Under the pieces are notes generated by a model. That model did no database searches and had not been told where the DNA came from. It worked only from the letters and a program-made list of their open reading frames with translations. A stretch of 64,000 bases of DNA from Polyangiaceae bacterium (GTDB lineage: Bacteria; Myxococcota_A; Polyangia; Polyangiales; Polyangiaceae), in contig JAWKRG010000014.1 of assembly GCA_041389725.1 (NCBI GenBank), positions 1-64,000 on the forward strand, read 5' to 3'. Both the position numbers and the translations under genes were made by a program. Shown one piece after another: positions 16,228-25,959 of this stretch (its first letter is position 1; the number at the start of each line of letters is the position of its first letter).

Positions 16228-19200
16228 ATGACGCGAAGTCGCTCGAAATCATTGTTGATTTTGGCATCGGGGGGGGTAGCGCTACTCTCCTGTGACGGCG
16301 GGAAGGACCAGCCGTTGACGCAGACGAGTGCGGCCGCCATCACAGGTATCGCGAAGTCCGACCAGACGTCGACCGGGGGTCGAGTGGGTGCGGTCGCCGC
16401 GCTTCGCTTCACGAGCATCCCCAGGTCGTGTTCCGGAACTCTGGTGGCGCGAGACAAGATACTGACGGCAGCGCACTGCGTATGCGACGACAGGCCAGGC
16501 AAGGGTGGGAGCGTACCAGGCAATTCCATCGACGTCTGCTTCCCACAGGTGACAAATACCGCTTCACCATGGTTCTGCCGGGCCCCGGACAGCCTGGCGC
16601 CGAACTCCGCCCAGATCAGCATTCACCCGGACAAGAAGAAGGCATGTGACTTCTATTCGATCCAGGACCCTGGCGAGACAGGCTATCCACTGCTGACCGG
16701 CGCCGCAGATCTGGCAGTCGTGACCTTGGCCGCACCCGTGCCACCCTTCGTCGTGGTCACGACCTTCACGCCCTTCCTTGGCAAGATCATGGAGAACGCG
16801 AACAGCACGGTGTTCACGGATTTCGCGCAAGTCGGGTTTGGATTGCCCGGATTCGGCACGCGTCGTTTCGGGCCCAACTTCCCCTGGGCGAACCGAGATC
16901 CTTGCGACTTGTTTGAATTTGGCCCGTGCCACTCGGATCTGGAATGGCACGACACCCTCGCCGGCGTGAGTCGATCGGTTCATCAAGACGGAGACTCGGG
17001 AGGCCCTCTGTACGCGCGGCACGCAACGCGGGGGGATGTCGTGGTGGGGGTCGTGTCAGGAAAGCGCACCAGTGCGTTCGCTGCGAATCCGGAGAGCTAC
17101 CAATATTGGGCGCCCACGGGCGACATCGGTTCTGTTGGCAACCACACCTTCCTGCGCAGCGCTCTGGGTGGCGACACGGACGGAGACCTGATTCCCGACG
17201 CCGCGGACAACTGCCCGGACGTTCCGAACCCGGATCAACTCGATCCGGACTTCGACGGCATCGGCGACGCATGTGACAACTGCCCAGAGTCGTTTTGCGC
17301 AGCGAACCCCGGATTGGCGAACATCGATTGCTACAATCCTCAGCAGCTGAACTGGGACGCGGACGACGAAGGCAATACGTGCGACCCGTGCCCTTGGGAC
17401 AAGAGCACGCCCAATACGCAAGACCAGGACGGCGACGGCGTGGGCGACGCCTGTGACAGCTGCCCCAAGCCGAATCCGTACACGGTGTGTTTCAACGACG
17501 CGGATTGCCAGGCGAAGAATGCGGGGGTTTGCGTGATCGATCGAAATCCAGACCCCGGCGTGATCAGCACGGGTCGCTGCCGCGAGCCCGACGACGTGGA
17601 CGGCGATTCGCTACCTGACGCCTGTGATCCTTGCATCGGCCCCAATTTCGACGAGAACTCCAACGCTATTGCGGAGCAGCGCGAGCAGCTGATCGTGCCT
17701 GGGCTGCCTAGCCTGCCCGATGATTGTGATTCGGTCCCTGTACTGAAACTCGCGAAACAGAAGCCAGAGCCGTTCTCGCAGTTGCTCGCGGCGCAACAGC
17801 CGCTCTTTGGCACGGCCATCTTGGGGCGGGAATCTCCCACCTCGCCCCAGGTGACCGCCCAGCAGCCAGTGGGGTTCAGGTATTGCGCGTGTTACGACGC
17901 GGTTGGTTCACCAATCAGCCTATCCAGCTGCGTCACGGAGCCGACCGGGGCAGGCCCTTGTGATTGGAGCGACCCGTCAAACCTAGGCGTGGCGAACACG
18001 CCGTGGGTCGTGCCCGACCTCGTGAGCCAAACAGGGTTCCCGATTCTCGGCCCGACTGGCTTCACGGCCGTGCCAATCCCTTTCGACACCAACAGCACTT
18101 TCTTGGTCAACCCGCTCTGGAACTGGCTGAGTGATCTCAACGCTGGCCGGATCCCGGGTGTAGGCAATACCAGCCACGGTGCGATGTTCACCACCGTGCT
18201 GGGCCCGGCCCTCAGCAGCCGTGATGCCAGCGCCAGACTGCGCGACGCCTTCAGGATGGTAGATGTTCCCGGCTTCGCGGCGTTTCCGGACGGGCCTGGG
18301 CAAGGGGCGGATGGATTGCCATTGCCTTGCGACGGGCCAGGGTGTTTGCCGTTCTTCGATTCGAGCCTCTGGCTTCGGGATCCTGAGTTCTTCGACTTCG
18401 GCGAGAAGTTCCTCACCCCCGTGGTGCTGAGTCGCGTCGACAGTTCGGTAGTGGCTTGGTATGGCGGCAAGAGCGTGGACATCACGCCCAGCTTCCCCGA
18501 GGGCGTGGTCGATCGGCTGGGCGCCGCCGACAGCGCGTGGCTCACTCCGGTGGAGCCCAGCGCGCGTTTGCGCCAGCTGCCCCATCGTGGCGGGCTCCAA
18601 GCAGTGGTGGTGCCCCGCGAGATCGGTCCGAACATCGACGTGCAGCAGGTGTTGCGTGTGGCTGGCGGGCTAGTCGAGCCGCGGGTGATCGATCCACCGG
18701 GGCTTCAAAGCATCACGGCGAGCGTGGCGACAACCATAGGTCCCCGCCCACGCGCTGGCGCTCAACCGCTTCTTTCCGGGGTCGAGCAGGCAGTCTACTT
18801 CGCTGGCGGGGTCGACCAGGAGACCGGCGCGCCCTCCCAAGCCGTGTGGCGCTACGATCTCGCGACCAGCGAATGGCGATTCGTATCCGATGGCGCTACC
18901 GAAGTGCCTTCGTCCCAAGTGCTCAGTGTGGCCTACGATCAAGCACGGGGCCGCTTCTACGTGCTCGACATCGGAGACGACCGCATCGGCAAGAAGCTTC
19001 GGCGCGGTCGGCTGCTCGAGTTCGATTTGCGGAACCGGACCAGCCGCGTCGTGCTCACTTGGCCCTACTTGGGTTTGGCCAAGGCGCACTTCATCATCGT
19101 CGCGGGCAACGGTGACCTCTTGCTCCTGCTGGGCCGACACAAGTCCTTCAGTACTTATCGCCTCCGAGTCATGGACTCGAAGGTGGAGTGGCGTGGCTCG

Positions 19201-19344
19201 AAGGTTACGGCCGGCAAGTTGCTCGGGCCGCCGATGATGGGCGAGTACGAACCCGTCGCGGCCTATCTACACAAGAGCAAGGTCAACTACGTCGAGCTCG
19301 CTCCCGCGTCGTTCAAAGGTCACCAGCAATGCGACGGGCTGTAG
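16228..19344 (+). CDS. trypsin-fold secreted protease with thrombospondin type 3 repeats
   Basis: Large surface protein of 1038 aa. A lipoprotein-like signal peptide ends at ALLSC (Cys22). The N-terminal chymotrypsin-fold (S1) protease has a complete triad: His83 in TAAHC, Asp161 in AADLAVVTL and Ser257 in GDSGGP. Residues about 310-480 contain calcium-binding thrombospondin type 3 repeats (DTDGDLIPDAADNCP, DPDFDGIGDACDNCP, DQDGDGVGDACDSCP). The rest has no recognised domain until a Kelch-like stretch near 860-930 (YFAGGVDQETGAPSQAVWRY). It is probably an extracellular protease used in predation or matrix processing. The start at 16228 has GGGAGG upstream; reading further 5' into the lyase gene is spurious. 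The next gene overlaps by 16 bases. Confidence 0.88.
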   Translation: MTRSRSKSLLILASGGVALLSCDGGKDQPLTQTSAAAITGIAKSDQTSTGGRVGAVAALRFTSIPRSCSGTLVARDKILTAAHCVCDDRPGKGGSVPGNSIDVCFPQVTNTASPWFCRAPDSLAPNSAQISIHPDKKKACDFYSIQDPGETGYPLLTGAADLAVVTLAAPVPPFVVVTTFTPFLGKIMENANSTVFTDFAQVGFGLPGFGTRRFGPNFPWANRDPCDLFEFGPCHSDLEWHDTLAGVSRSVHQDGDSGGPLYARHATRGDVVVGVVSGKRTSAFAANPESYQYWAPTGDIGSVGNHTFLRSALGGDTDGDLIPDAADNCPDVPNPDQLDPDFDGIGDACDNCPESFCAANPGLANIDCYNPQQLNWDADDEGNTCDPCPWDKSTPNTQDQDGDGVGDACDSCPKPNPYTVCFNDADCQAKNAGVCVIDRNPDPGVISTGRCREPDDVDGDSLPDACDPCIGPNFDENSNAIAEQREQLIVPGLPSLPDDCDSVPVLKLAKQKPEPFSQLLAAQQPLFGTAILGRESPTSPQVTAQQPVGFRYCACYDAVGSPISLSSCVTEPTGAGPCDWSDPSNLGVANTPWVVPDLVSQTGFPILGPTGFTAVPIPFDTNSTFLVNPLWNWLSDLNAGRIPGVGNTSHGAMFTTVLGPALSSRDASARLRDAFRMVDVPGFAAFPDGPGQGADGLPLPCDGPGCLPFFDSSLWLRDPEFFDFGEKFLTPVVLSRVDSSVVAWYGGKSVDITPSFPEGVVDRLGAADSAWLTPVEPSARLRQLPHRGGLQAVVVPREIGPNIDVQQVLRVAGGLVEPRVIDPPGLQSITASVATTIGPRPRAGAQPLLSGVEQAVYFAGGVDQETGAPSQAVWRYDLATSEWRFVSDGATEVPSSQVLSVAYDQARGRFYVLDIGDDRIGKKLRRGRLLEFDLRNRTSRVVLTWPYLGLAKAHFIIVAGNGDLLLLLGRHKSFSTYRLRVMDSKVEWRGSKVTAGKLLGPPMMGEYEPVAAYLHKSKVNYVELAPASFKGHQQCDGL

Positions 19345-20792
19345 CAGTCAGCGCAGGAATCGCAACGCTCGGCGCGCTCCTTGCGGCGCAAGCGTGCCAC
19401 TCGGACGAGGCGAGCCCAGCGAGCCCGGAAGCTTCGAGTCCCGACGCGGGCGGGCTAGGTGGGTTGAATTGGGGCGGTCAGCCGGGTACGGGTGGGAACG
19501 GTGGGACGGGTGGCACAGCCTCGGCCGATGCCGCGCCGGACGTCGTGCTGCCCGACTCCGGTCTGCCCGCGGAGCACGCATGGTTGGACGATCCCTCGAT
19601 CTGGACCCTGGTCCCAGGTACCGAGTTCGTGCAGCCCAAGTGCTACGTCTTCCAGGCCGACGGCAGCAAGCTGAAGTTTCCGCCGCTGACCTGGCAGGCC
19701 TGCGGAAGCGGTTGCCAGGTCATGGACATGAACCAAGGCTTCGACAAGAACGGCCTCTCTTCCGCGGCGAGCACACACCGGGTCGACGGAAAGATGCGCC
19801 CACTGCTTGCCACCGTGGTCGCCGTCAACACGACGGATTGGGTTTACGGCGCGCAAGAAATCGTCGATCTGGAGTCCGGTCAGGTCTTGGGCGCACGGCT
19901 GCTGCGCACTCGGGCCGACAACACGTTCTCGGCGTGTTCGTTTGGATTCCCGGCGTACGCTACCGCCCACGTGCTTACCGGCGGTGCCACGTCGCTGCAG
20001 TCGGATGACCCAAAGCGCATGCCCGTAACGTTCGACTTGTCCAGCCGGTCTTGGCTCTGGGCACAACCGGCCCGCCTGGTTGCGTCCATCGAAAAAGGGC
20101 TCGACGGATTCTACCTCGACCACAACCACATGCTCTTTCAGACTGGCTTTGGCGCCGTCTACGCGCTCACCGATCCGAACGTGCATCAGTGGGATGTGCT
20201 CGAGTCCAACTCGGCGTCCTATCTCGGAGAGGGTGAAGGCGATTTGGCCGTGTGGATCGACAACCTCCCGGGCGGCAAGCAGCGACTGCGCGGCTGGGCG
20301 CCGGATGGGAAGGGTGTCCGTACGCTGCTGTCGGATCTTCCGGCCAACACGTGCAGAGTCGTGCCGACGCCGACTGCCATCGTGGGTTGGGTTTCCGACG
20401 TGCCGTGCGGTCAGCCTGCGCAACCCCGGTTGTTCAAGCTGCCGCGGACGTACTCCGACACCGGGGCCGTTCCCGAACTCAGCCCGCCGCTGGGCCAGAA
20501 CATGGGAAGCACCGAGATCAAGTCCTGGGGCGACTACGTGGTGGCAGGAGTCGGGGAGGTCGTGGGCGGAAAGATCATCGGCTACACTCTCATCGTGCGC
20601 CTTTCGGACTGGAAGCGTTGGCGCCTGGACGACATCAGCTCCGAACTCATCGTGCACACCAAGAGCTGGACGCTCACGGACGACCACCTTTACGTCGGTG
20701 AAGGGGGCTCGAAAGCCAACGAGCTCGGTGTGAACAAGCAGATGCGCAGACTGGAGTTGTCCAAGATCGACAACTGGGCGACGGTACCATGA
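19329..20792 (+). CDS. lipoprotein of unknown function
   Basis: Predicted lipoprotein of 487 aa, not assigned to a family. The signal peptide ends at LLAAQAC, followed by a Pro/Ser/Gly-rich spacer (SPASPEASSPDAGG, then GTGGNGGTGGTAS). The mature domain has repeated short beta-strand-like segments (VVAGVGEVVGGKIIGYTLIV, LSDWKRWRLDDIS) that would suit a beta-propeller. The ATG at 19329 overlaps the end of the protease gene by 16 bases, and the gene ends in an ATGA overlap with the next, so three genes form one coupled unit. It may be a partner of the protease or assist its surface display; this is inference. Confidence 0.75.
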   Translation: MRRAVAVSAGIATLGALLAAQACHSDEASPASPEASSPDAGGLGGLNWGGQPGTGGNGGTGGTASADAAPDVVLPDSGLPAEHAWLDDPSIWTLVPGTEFVQPKCYVFQADGSKLKFPPLTWQACGSGCQVMDMNQGFDKNGLSSAASTHRVDGKMRPLLATVVAVNTTDWVYGAQEIVDLESGQVLGARLLRTRADNTFSACSFGFPAYATAHVLTGGATSLQSDDPKRMPVTFDLSSRSWLWAQPARLVASIEKGLDGFYLDHNHMLFQTGFGAVYALTDPNVHQWDVLESNSASYLGEGEGDLAVWIDNLPGGKQRLRGWAPDGKGVRTLLSDLPANTCRVVPTPTAIVGWVSDVPCGQPAQPRLFKLPRTYSDTGAVPELSPPLGQNMGSTEIKSWGDYVVAGVGEVVGGKIIGYTLIVRLSDWKRWRLDDISSELIVHTKSWTLTDDHLYVGEGGSKANELGVNKQMRRLELSKIDNWATVP

Positions 20793-21163
20793 GCGCAGAC
20801 AAGAACGCGCCGTCTTGGCCAGTCCAGGAGCGTCTGCTCGCTCCGTATGAGCTGTGCTCATTCTGCAACCGGCATGTCCGCACGAGCGAGTCCTGTTGTC
20901 CATTCTGTGGTGCCGCCACACAATGGGAGGCGCGACCACGGTTCGTCCTGCGTGGTCGCGTGAGCCGCGCTGGGCTACTCGCAGCGGCAGCAGTGCTGGG
21001 GGCCGAGGTATTCGTTGCGTGCAACCCCACGGATCACCCCGTGTACGGAGCCCCTCCCGCCCCTTTCGATAGTGGGAGTCCAGATCAAGCGAGCGCCGCC
21101 GATGGGGCGGACTCTGCGCTTCTCCACGGCGGTGCAGGCTCGGACGGCGCCTCGGACAACTGA
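20789..21163 (+). CDS. small zinc-ribbon / single-helix membrane protein
   Basis: Protein of 124 aa whose start overlaps the previous stop (ATGA). The N-terminal part holds two Cys pairs, CSFC and CPFCG (about 23-40), a zinc-ribbon pattern. A hydrophobic helix (AGLLAAAAVLGAEVFVAC, about 60-77) ends in a cysteine, followed by an acidic Ser/Gly/Ala-rich tail with PVYGAPPAP. The order is unusual: a metal-binding knob on the cytoplasmic side, one transmembrane segment and a disordered outer tail. It closes the protease operon and could regulate or anchor it. The family is unknown to me; the layout is read from sequence. Confidence 0.7.
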   Translation: MSADKNAPSWPVQERLLAPYELCSFCNRHVRTSESCCPFCGAATQWEARPRFVLRGRVSRAGLLAAAAVLGAEVFVACNPTDHPVYGAPPAPFDSGSPDQASAADGADSALLHGGAGSDGASDN

Positions 21164-21168
21164 CCTGT

Positions 21169-21202
21169 CCGCCGTGGGGACGGGCCATGCGCCCGACGGC
21201 GG
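21169..21202. terminator. hairpin between convergent genes
   Basis: CCGCCGT (21169-21175) pairs with ACGGCGG (21196-21202), with an inner GGGC/GCCC stem. It lies in the 86-bp gap between the zinc-ribbon gene and the VWA lipoprotein gene, which converge. There is no T-run, so bidirectional termination is an inference from position. Confidence 0.45.
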
Positions 21203-21249
21203 ATGCAACCGCGGCATCGACTCGGTTGACTGTCGAGGAACGACTGCCG

Positions 21250-22440
21250 TCACGCCGGCGGTTGGTAGATGCTGTCGCAGCCGAACTTGACGTCGATCTT
21301 GGCGTTGGCATCGGACTGCACCGCGGTGCACGTGGCGGGGCAGAGCAGGATTTTCGTCGGGGCCGCGTTGTTGTCGAAGTACCAGCCGCCGGAGCCGCCG
21401 CCCTTGCACTTGCTCAGATCGTCGACGCGGTAGATGGCCTGCGCGGGCGGGTTGCCCCCGGGCAGGTAGTCCACGTTGACCTTGTTCGGATCCAGCGTCT
21501 GGCCGCCGCCGGGGTCGGGCACGGTGTAGTCGCAGCTGACCTTGGAGCCCTGCACCACCGCGGTCTTGATCTGATCGAAGACCGGCTGCCAGTTGTCCAC
21601 GCAGATCACGCCTTTGGCGCCGCCGGTCTGCGACACCAGTTGGTCGTACACCACACCGATGGCCGCACCGGTGCCGAAAGGCCCGAGGCAGCCGACCACG
21701 GGGATCGTGCCGTAGGCAAAGATGCTGTGGAATTTCCACTTGGAGAACATGCCCGGCGGCGTCAGCCCGTTCAGCGAATTGATGAACGCCTGCGGAGAGT
21801 TGTTGGGCCCGTCCGTGGCGTTGTCGTCCGTGACCACCACGAAGTGTTTCACCGAGTTCGGGCGCAAGAAATCCGAGTACATGGGGTACGTCGCGATGAT
21901 CTTGTTGAGCGCATCATTGCTGTCCACTCCCACATTCACCAGGCGGAAGCGCGGGCCATTGCCACAACCGCCCCCCGAGAGCGGGGGCGGCACGCAGATC
22001 GCGTTGCCACCGATGGTGGCGGCGATCATGATCACGCGGTAGTCGATGCTGGTCGCGGCGATCTGATTGGCGAACGCGTTGATCTTGCTCTGCACGTACG
22101 CCGTCTCTTGATTCATGCTGCCGGACTGATCGACGGCCCAGATGATGTCCGCGGGCACCGGCTGGGGAGGGCCCGCGGCCGCGGTCGTCTCGGCGCACGC
22201 GGCGTCGTTGCCCGAGCCTCCGCCACCGAGTCCCGCGTCGATGTTGATACCGGCGCCGCTGCCGCCGACATTGCTGCCGCCGACGCCAATCGCGCCCGAG
22301 CTGCCGCCGCCGTTGCCGCCGCTACTAGGGCCACCGCCCGTCGACGGCGAGCGTCCGGCACTGTCCGCGCTGCACGCCGCTGACAGCGCGCCGCAGATGA
22401 CGAAGATCAAGCCCAGGCACGTTCCAAAAGTATGCCGCAT
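21250..22440 (-). CDS. VWA-like domain lipoprotein
   Basis: Secreted lipoprotein of 396 aa. The signal peptide ends at LSAACSAD and is followed by a Gly/Ser-rich spacer (about 25-75). The mature domain resembles a von Willebrand factor A domain: the MIDAS motif DxSxS is visible in AVDQSGSMNQ, followed by KINAFANQI, and VVVTDDNATDG is the usual second strand with acidic residues. The C-terminal segment holds paired cysteines (CPATC ... FGCDS). VWA domains in bacteria mediate metal-dependent adhesion or complex assembly. Similar VWA lipoproteins occur in many copies in myxobacteria. Transcribed alone, divergent from the gene at 22715. Confidence 0.82.
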   Translation of the reverse strand: MRHTFGTCLGLIFVICGALSAACSADSAGRSPSTGGGPSSGGNGGGSSGAIGVGGSNVGGSGAGINIDAGLGGGGSGNDAACAETTAAAGPPQPVPADIIWAVDQSGSMNQETAYVQSKINAFANQIAATSIDYRVIMIAATIGGNAICVPPPLSGGGCGNGPRFRLVNVGVDSNDALNKIIATYPMYSDFLRPNSVKHFVVVTDDNATDGPNNSPQAFINSLNGLTPPGMFSKWKFHSIFAYGTIPVVGCLGPFGTGAAIGVVYDQLVSQTGGAKGVICVDNWQPVFDQIKTAVVQGSKVSCDYTVPDPGGGQTLDPNKVNVDYLPGGNPPAQAIYRVDDLSKCKGGGSGGWYFDNNAAPTKILLCPATCTAVQSDANAKIDVKFGCDSIYQPPA

Positions 22441-22596
22441 CGTTGCCCCTCACGCGATTCGGCCCGCGGGCCGAGCTGCACTGTGACCGCAAGCCGAGCG
22501 CCGGTCAATGCTCAGTCTCATGCGTTGGCGAGCGAAGCTCGCCGAACCACGATTCGCCTTCGAGTGGCGGCGGAGTCGGCTCGCCCGTCGGCCGCC

Positions 22597-22659
22597 GCGC
22601 GCGGCAATGACGCGCGGTGCGGGAGGCGACGCGACGCGATGCCGAGGGGCGAGACCCAA
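22597..22659. repeat. 63-bp direct repeat, copy 1
   Basis: Begins GCGCGCGGC and ends GGGGCGAGACCCAA. The same 63 bases recur at 26302-26364 in the same orientation with only two differences, both in the first 14 bases. It sits in the 274-bp gap between divergent genes and carries no start of a gene. The two copies bracket a block of three secreted-protein genes. Confidence 0.85.
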
Positions 22660-22714
22660 TCCCCAAGCTCGGATGCAAAAGCATTCCGGCACGGGGCCTG
22701 CTTGGGATGATTGT

Positions 22715-23554
22715 ATGGATGCACGCGCGCCCCGCGACTCGAGGCTGATGCTCAGCGTGGCGACCGCTGTGGTAGGCGTGAGCCTGAGCTGCCAGAACAG
22801 TGAAACCCGACCGCAAAGCGCAGCCTTCGGCGGGTCAGGTCTGAGTAACGGCGGGAGCGGAAGCGCCTCCGGCAACAGCGGAAAGGCTGGCAACGGTGCG
22901 AGCGACGGGAGCAGCTCCGGCGGAAGTGCCGGTTCTGGCGTGGACGGAGGCGGGCAAGGCGGCGGAAGCGGCGTCCCGAGCGTTGACACCGCGTGCGACA
23001 GATCCATGGCGTTCTGGGCGACCGGAGCGTCGTTCGTCTTCCCCACACCGAAGCCGCTCGCATACGGCCTAGGCCCGCTCACCTACGACTACGGCGAGCA
23101 TCCAATCACCGTCGTGCTCGCCGTGCAAAGTGGTGCCGCCACCGTCGCTGCGAGCGCAACGGATCTCGATACTTCGGGCCAATCCCCGGGTTTCGTCGGC
23201 GAGAAGCCTCAGTTCGTGCCTGCAATCCTCAGTGCCGGCGGATTCGCCAGTAGCGCCAGCCAGCAGCGCGGTTGGTTGCGCATCAAGGACCAGAGCGGGT
23301 TCAAGGACATCGAGATGAACAACATCGAACTGTCCGTGGTGACGAGCAATCAGTGCAGTACGATCCTCGCACAGCTCACTGCGGTCATTCCTAGTTCGGA
23401 GGGCGGCGTCGTGCTGGATCTTCCGAGCGGTAGCACGACCTTGGAAGCGTTGGCTGGCGCCTCTTCGAGCGGAGGGAAGTCCCCAGAAGTCGGCTGGAAC
23501 CTTCGCCTGGTGTTTGCCGGGGAATCCACCGACTTCGACTTCGCGTCACTGTGA
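22715..23554 (+). CDS. Gly/Ser-rich lipoprotein
   Basis: Predicted lipoprotein of 279 aa, family not recognised. The signal peptide (MLSVATAVVGVSLSC) follows a short charged lead; either the ATG at 22715 or the one at 22748 could be the true start. A Gly/Ser-rich spacer runs to about residue 80. The mature C-terminal domain is beta-rich (HPITVVLAVQSGAATVAASA, DIEMNNIELSVVTSNQC) and looks like a single Ig-like or jelly-roll fold. It ends in a GTGA overlap region with the following choice-of-anchor-L gene, so the two are co-transcribed. First gene inside the block bounded by the 63-bp repeats. Confidence 0.72.
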   Translation: MDARAPRDSRLMLSVATAVVGVSLSCQNSETRPQSAAFGGSGLSNGGSGSASGNSGKAGNGASDGSSSGGSAGSGVDGGGQGGGSGVPSVDTACDRSMAFWATGASFVFPTPKPLAYGLGPLTYDYGEHPITVVLAVQSGAATVAASATDLDTSGQSPGFVGEKPQFVPAILSAGGFASSASQQRGWLRIKDQSGFKDIEMNNIELSVVTSNQCSTILAQLTAVIPSSEGGVVLDLPSGSTTLEALAGASSSGGKSPEVGWNLRLVFAGESTDFDFASL

Positions 23555-23562
23555 GGGTCTTG

Positions 23563-25875
23563 ATGAAAGTGCACCAGCAGATGGAAAGGCTCGGGCCCTT
23601 TCGCGTTGCGTTCGCGTGGTCCCTCGCAGCTACGTGCGCCGCAGTGTTTGCCGTTCCCACGAGTTGCAGTCCACGAAGCGAGTTGCCCGGGCTCGGCGCC
23701 TCCGACGCTGGTTCAATCGCGTGCGTCGACAACGACCATGATGGCTTTGGCAACGGCTGCGCCGCTGGCGCCGACTGCGACGACTCGGACCCTAGCAGCG
23801 GCAACGAGTGCTACGCCTGCATCCAGCCCCGCCCGGGGTGCCCGTGCACCAGTCAAGGACAGCGAGCCTCCTGTGGCCAGGTCCAGAGCACAGTCGGCAA
23901 GCAAGTCACCTGCGGCTATGGCGAAACGGTGTGCGATGGCGGCGTCTACGGCGAGTGCATCATCAACAACTCGGTGACGCTGCTACCCGGTGGCGACCCG
24001 AAACAGAACACCAAGGTCCTCGGCCCGCCGACCCTGTGCGCCGCGAACCCTTGCGACCCCTACTGCATGACGTGGCCTGACGAGCCGAGTGGGCTCGGCA
24101 TCAGCGACGGTGGCGTCGTGGTGGCCGACGGCGGCTTGACCATCCCAAGTACGGGTGGCGCGCCTCCCGCCTCCAGCTGTAGCGGCGGGACGAGCGGCTC
24201 CTGCGCCCATCACATCTGCCAGACAGGCACCCAACTGAGCCCCGGCTGCGACGCAATCGCGCCCAGCTGCGTGTCCGCGGTTTGCAGTGCGATGCCCAGT
24301 TGCTGTACGGCAGAGTGGACAGGACTGTGCGTCAACGCGATCGAGGCGAACTGTCCGGGGTCGTCCTGTGCGATCGACACTTCTGGCCAATGCGTGTTCT
24401 GCTTTGCGGACTCCACGGACCACGACGGAGACGGGTACGCGTTCACCGAAGGCGACTGCAAGGACTGCAACCCCCTCGTCAACCCCGGCGCCTACGACTT
24501 TCCGGGAAATGGCGTGGACGACGATTGTAGCGGTACGGTGGACGACGAGCCCACGGGTTGTGATGTGGGGTTGCCCTTTTCCACGAGCGCGACCAACAAC
24601 TACGCCAAGGCGATCGACATTTGCCGCTTCAGTACGGCGAGCGCCAGCGGTAGCGCCAAGACCTGGGGGGTGCTGAGCGACAGCCTCGTTCAGGCAAATG
24701 GCTCGTCCGCATGTAGCAACACGCTGCAGCGCGCCATCACCTCTCAGTTCGGCAACGGCAACTTCCCCAAGGCGGGTCAGCGCATGGCAGTCTTCTCTTC
24801 GGGAACGGCTCGAGACAGCAATGACCCGGGCTACGTGAACCCGAGCGGCCAGGTCGCCAGCTACAACGCCGGTACGTTCGCTACGCCGCCAGCGGGTTTC
24901 CCCAAGAACGCGGCCGGTTGTCCGAACGGTTCCGCAGCCAGAGACTCTTGCGGCTACAAGCTGCAGATCCGAGCGCCCACGAACGCGCAGTCTTTTGCGT
25001 TCGATTTCAACTTCTTCTCCACTGAATACTCGGAATGGATCTGCACCGCCTACAACGACTCGTTCATCGCCCTCTACTACGGCGCCCTCAATCCCTTCGC
25101 GGACAAGAACATCTCTTTCGACGCTGCGAACAACCCAGTGAGTGTGAATGTCGGCTTCTTCAGCATTCCGACGAGTCCAACACAGACTTCGCACCCGCTC
25201 TTGGACGGCACCGGTTTTTCGGGTTACTGCAACAACTACGGCTACTCGCCGAGTGGGATGTGCGGGGGAGCCACGAACTGGCTCACGACCACCGCGCCCG
25301 TGTCACCGGGCGAAGTGATCACGCTTCACTTCTCGATTTGGGATACGGGTGACAACATCTGGGACTCGACGGTTTTGATCGACAACTTTCGCTGGTCGTC
25401 TCAGACCGCAACCATCCAGACCCAGCCCACGATTCCGCCACCCCCACCCCCGACTTTTTCGGCTGGCGACTTCATCCGAGACTACGACGCGAACGAAGCC
25501 TGCCCGCCGGGCACCAAGCCAGTCTGGGGCAGCTGGTCCTGGACCAGTTCGACGCCGAGCGATTCCAGCATCGCATTCTATGTGAAGACGTCGCCGACGC
25601 TCGCCGGTCTGGACACGGCACCGGAGGACGCCCTCCGCTTCACCAATCCGCCTGGCCCAGGCGCCCTGGCTGGCACCGCTGCGGTTGCACGGACGAGCCC
25701 CATCGACACTCGCAACGGCTCCGCCGTCGTCGCGCAGACCTTCGCGACCATGTCGCGCCCTCAGGGGAATCGCTTCGTGCGCGTGCGTTCCGCGCTGACC
25801 CCCTCCACGGATCTGCTGAGTGCGCCCGTGCTTCACGCCTGGAACCTCGAAGCGAGCTGTCAGCCGGACGAGTAG
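23563..25875 (+). CDS. choice-of-anchor L protein with MopE-like metal-binding motifs
   Basis: Secreted protein of 770 aa. An N-terminal hydrophobic export signal precedes VPTSCS. Two MopE-like metal-binding motifs follow: DNDHDGFGNGC ... DCDDSDP near 50-75, and DHDGDGYAFTEGDCKDCNP near 285-305, the latter followed by PGNGVDDDCSGTVDD. The central region, from about 345, is a choice-of-anchor-L domain (TWGVLSDSLVQANG, FAFDFNFFSTEYSEWIC, NDSFIALYYG). A Pro-rich hinge (PTIPPPPPPTF) leads to a final beta domain. The ATG at 23563 has GAGGG 6 nt upstream; the GTG at 23551 overlaps the previous stop and is the alternative. It is probably a calcium-binding surface or adhesion protein. Confidence 0.82.
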   Translation: MKVHQQMERLGPFRVAFAWSLAATCAAVFAVPTSCSPRSELPGLGASDAGSIACVDNDHDGFGNGCAAGADCDDSDPSSGNECYACIQPRPGCPCTSQGQRASCGQVQSTVGKQVTCGYGETVCDGGVYGECIINNSVTLLPGGDPKQNTKVLGPPTLCAANPCDPYCMTWPDEPSGLGISDGGVVVADGGLTIPSTGGAPPASSCSGGTSGSCAHHICQTGTQLSPGCDAIAPSCVSAVCSAMPSCCTAEWTGLCVNAIEANCPGSSCAIDTSGQCVFCFADSTDHDGDGYAFTEGDCKDCNPLVNPGAYDFPGNGVDDDCSGTVDDEPTGCDVGLPFSTSATNNYAKAIDICRFSTASASGSAKTWGVLSDSLVQANGSSACSNTLQRAITSQFGNGNFPKAGQRMAVFSSGTARDSNDPGYVNPSGQVASYNAGTFATPPAGFPKNAAGCPNGSAARDSCGYKLQIRAPTNAQSFAFDFNFFSTEYSEWICTAYNDSFIALYYGALNPFADKNISFDAANNPVSVNVGFFSIPTSPTQTSHPLLDGTGFSGYCNNYGYSPSGMCGGATNWLTTTAPVSPGEVITLHFSIWDTGDNIWDSTVLIDNFRWSSQTATIQTQPTIPPPPPPTFSAGDFIRDYDANEACPPGTKPVWGSWSWTSSTPSDSSIAFYVKTSPTLAGLDTAPEDALRFTNPPGPGALAGTAAVARTSPIDTRNGSAVVAQTFATMSRPQGNRFVRVRSALTPSTDLLSAPVLHAWNLEASCQPDE

Positions 25876-25959
25876 CGGAACGACCGACGCACGGCATGTC
25901 AGCCGGGCTTGCAGTTCGCTTGGCTCAAGGGATCCCGGCAGGCGCCGTTCCAACAAGAC

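Noticed and set aside
16228..19344. Bacterial immunity or defence system
   Set aside because: The domains are protease and calcium-binding repeats on a secreted protein; no defence families (restriction, CBASS, toxin-antitoxin) seen in the window.
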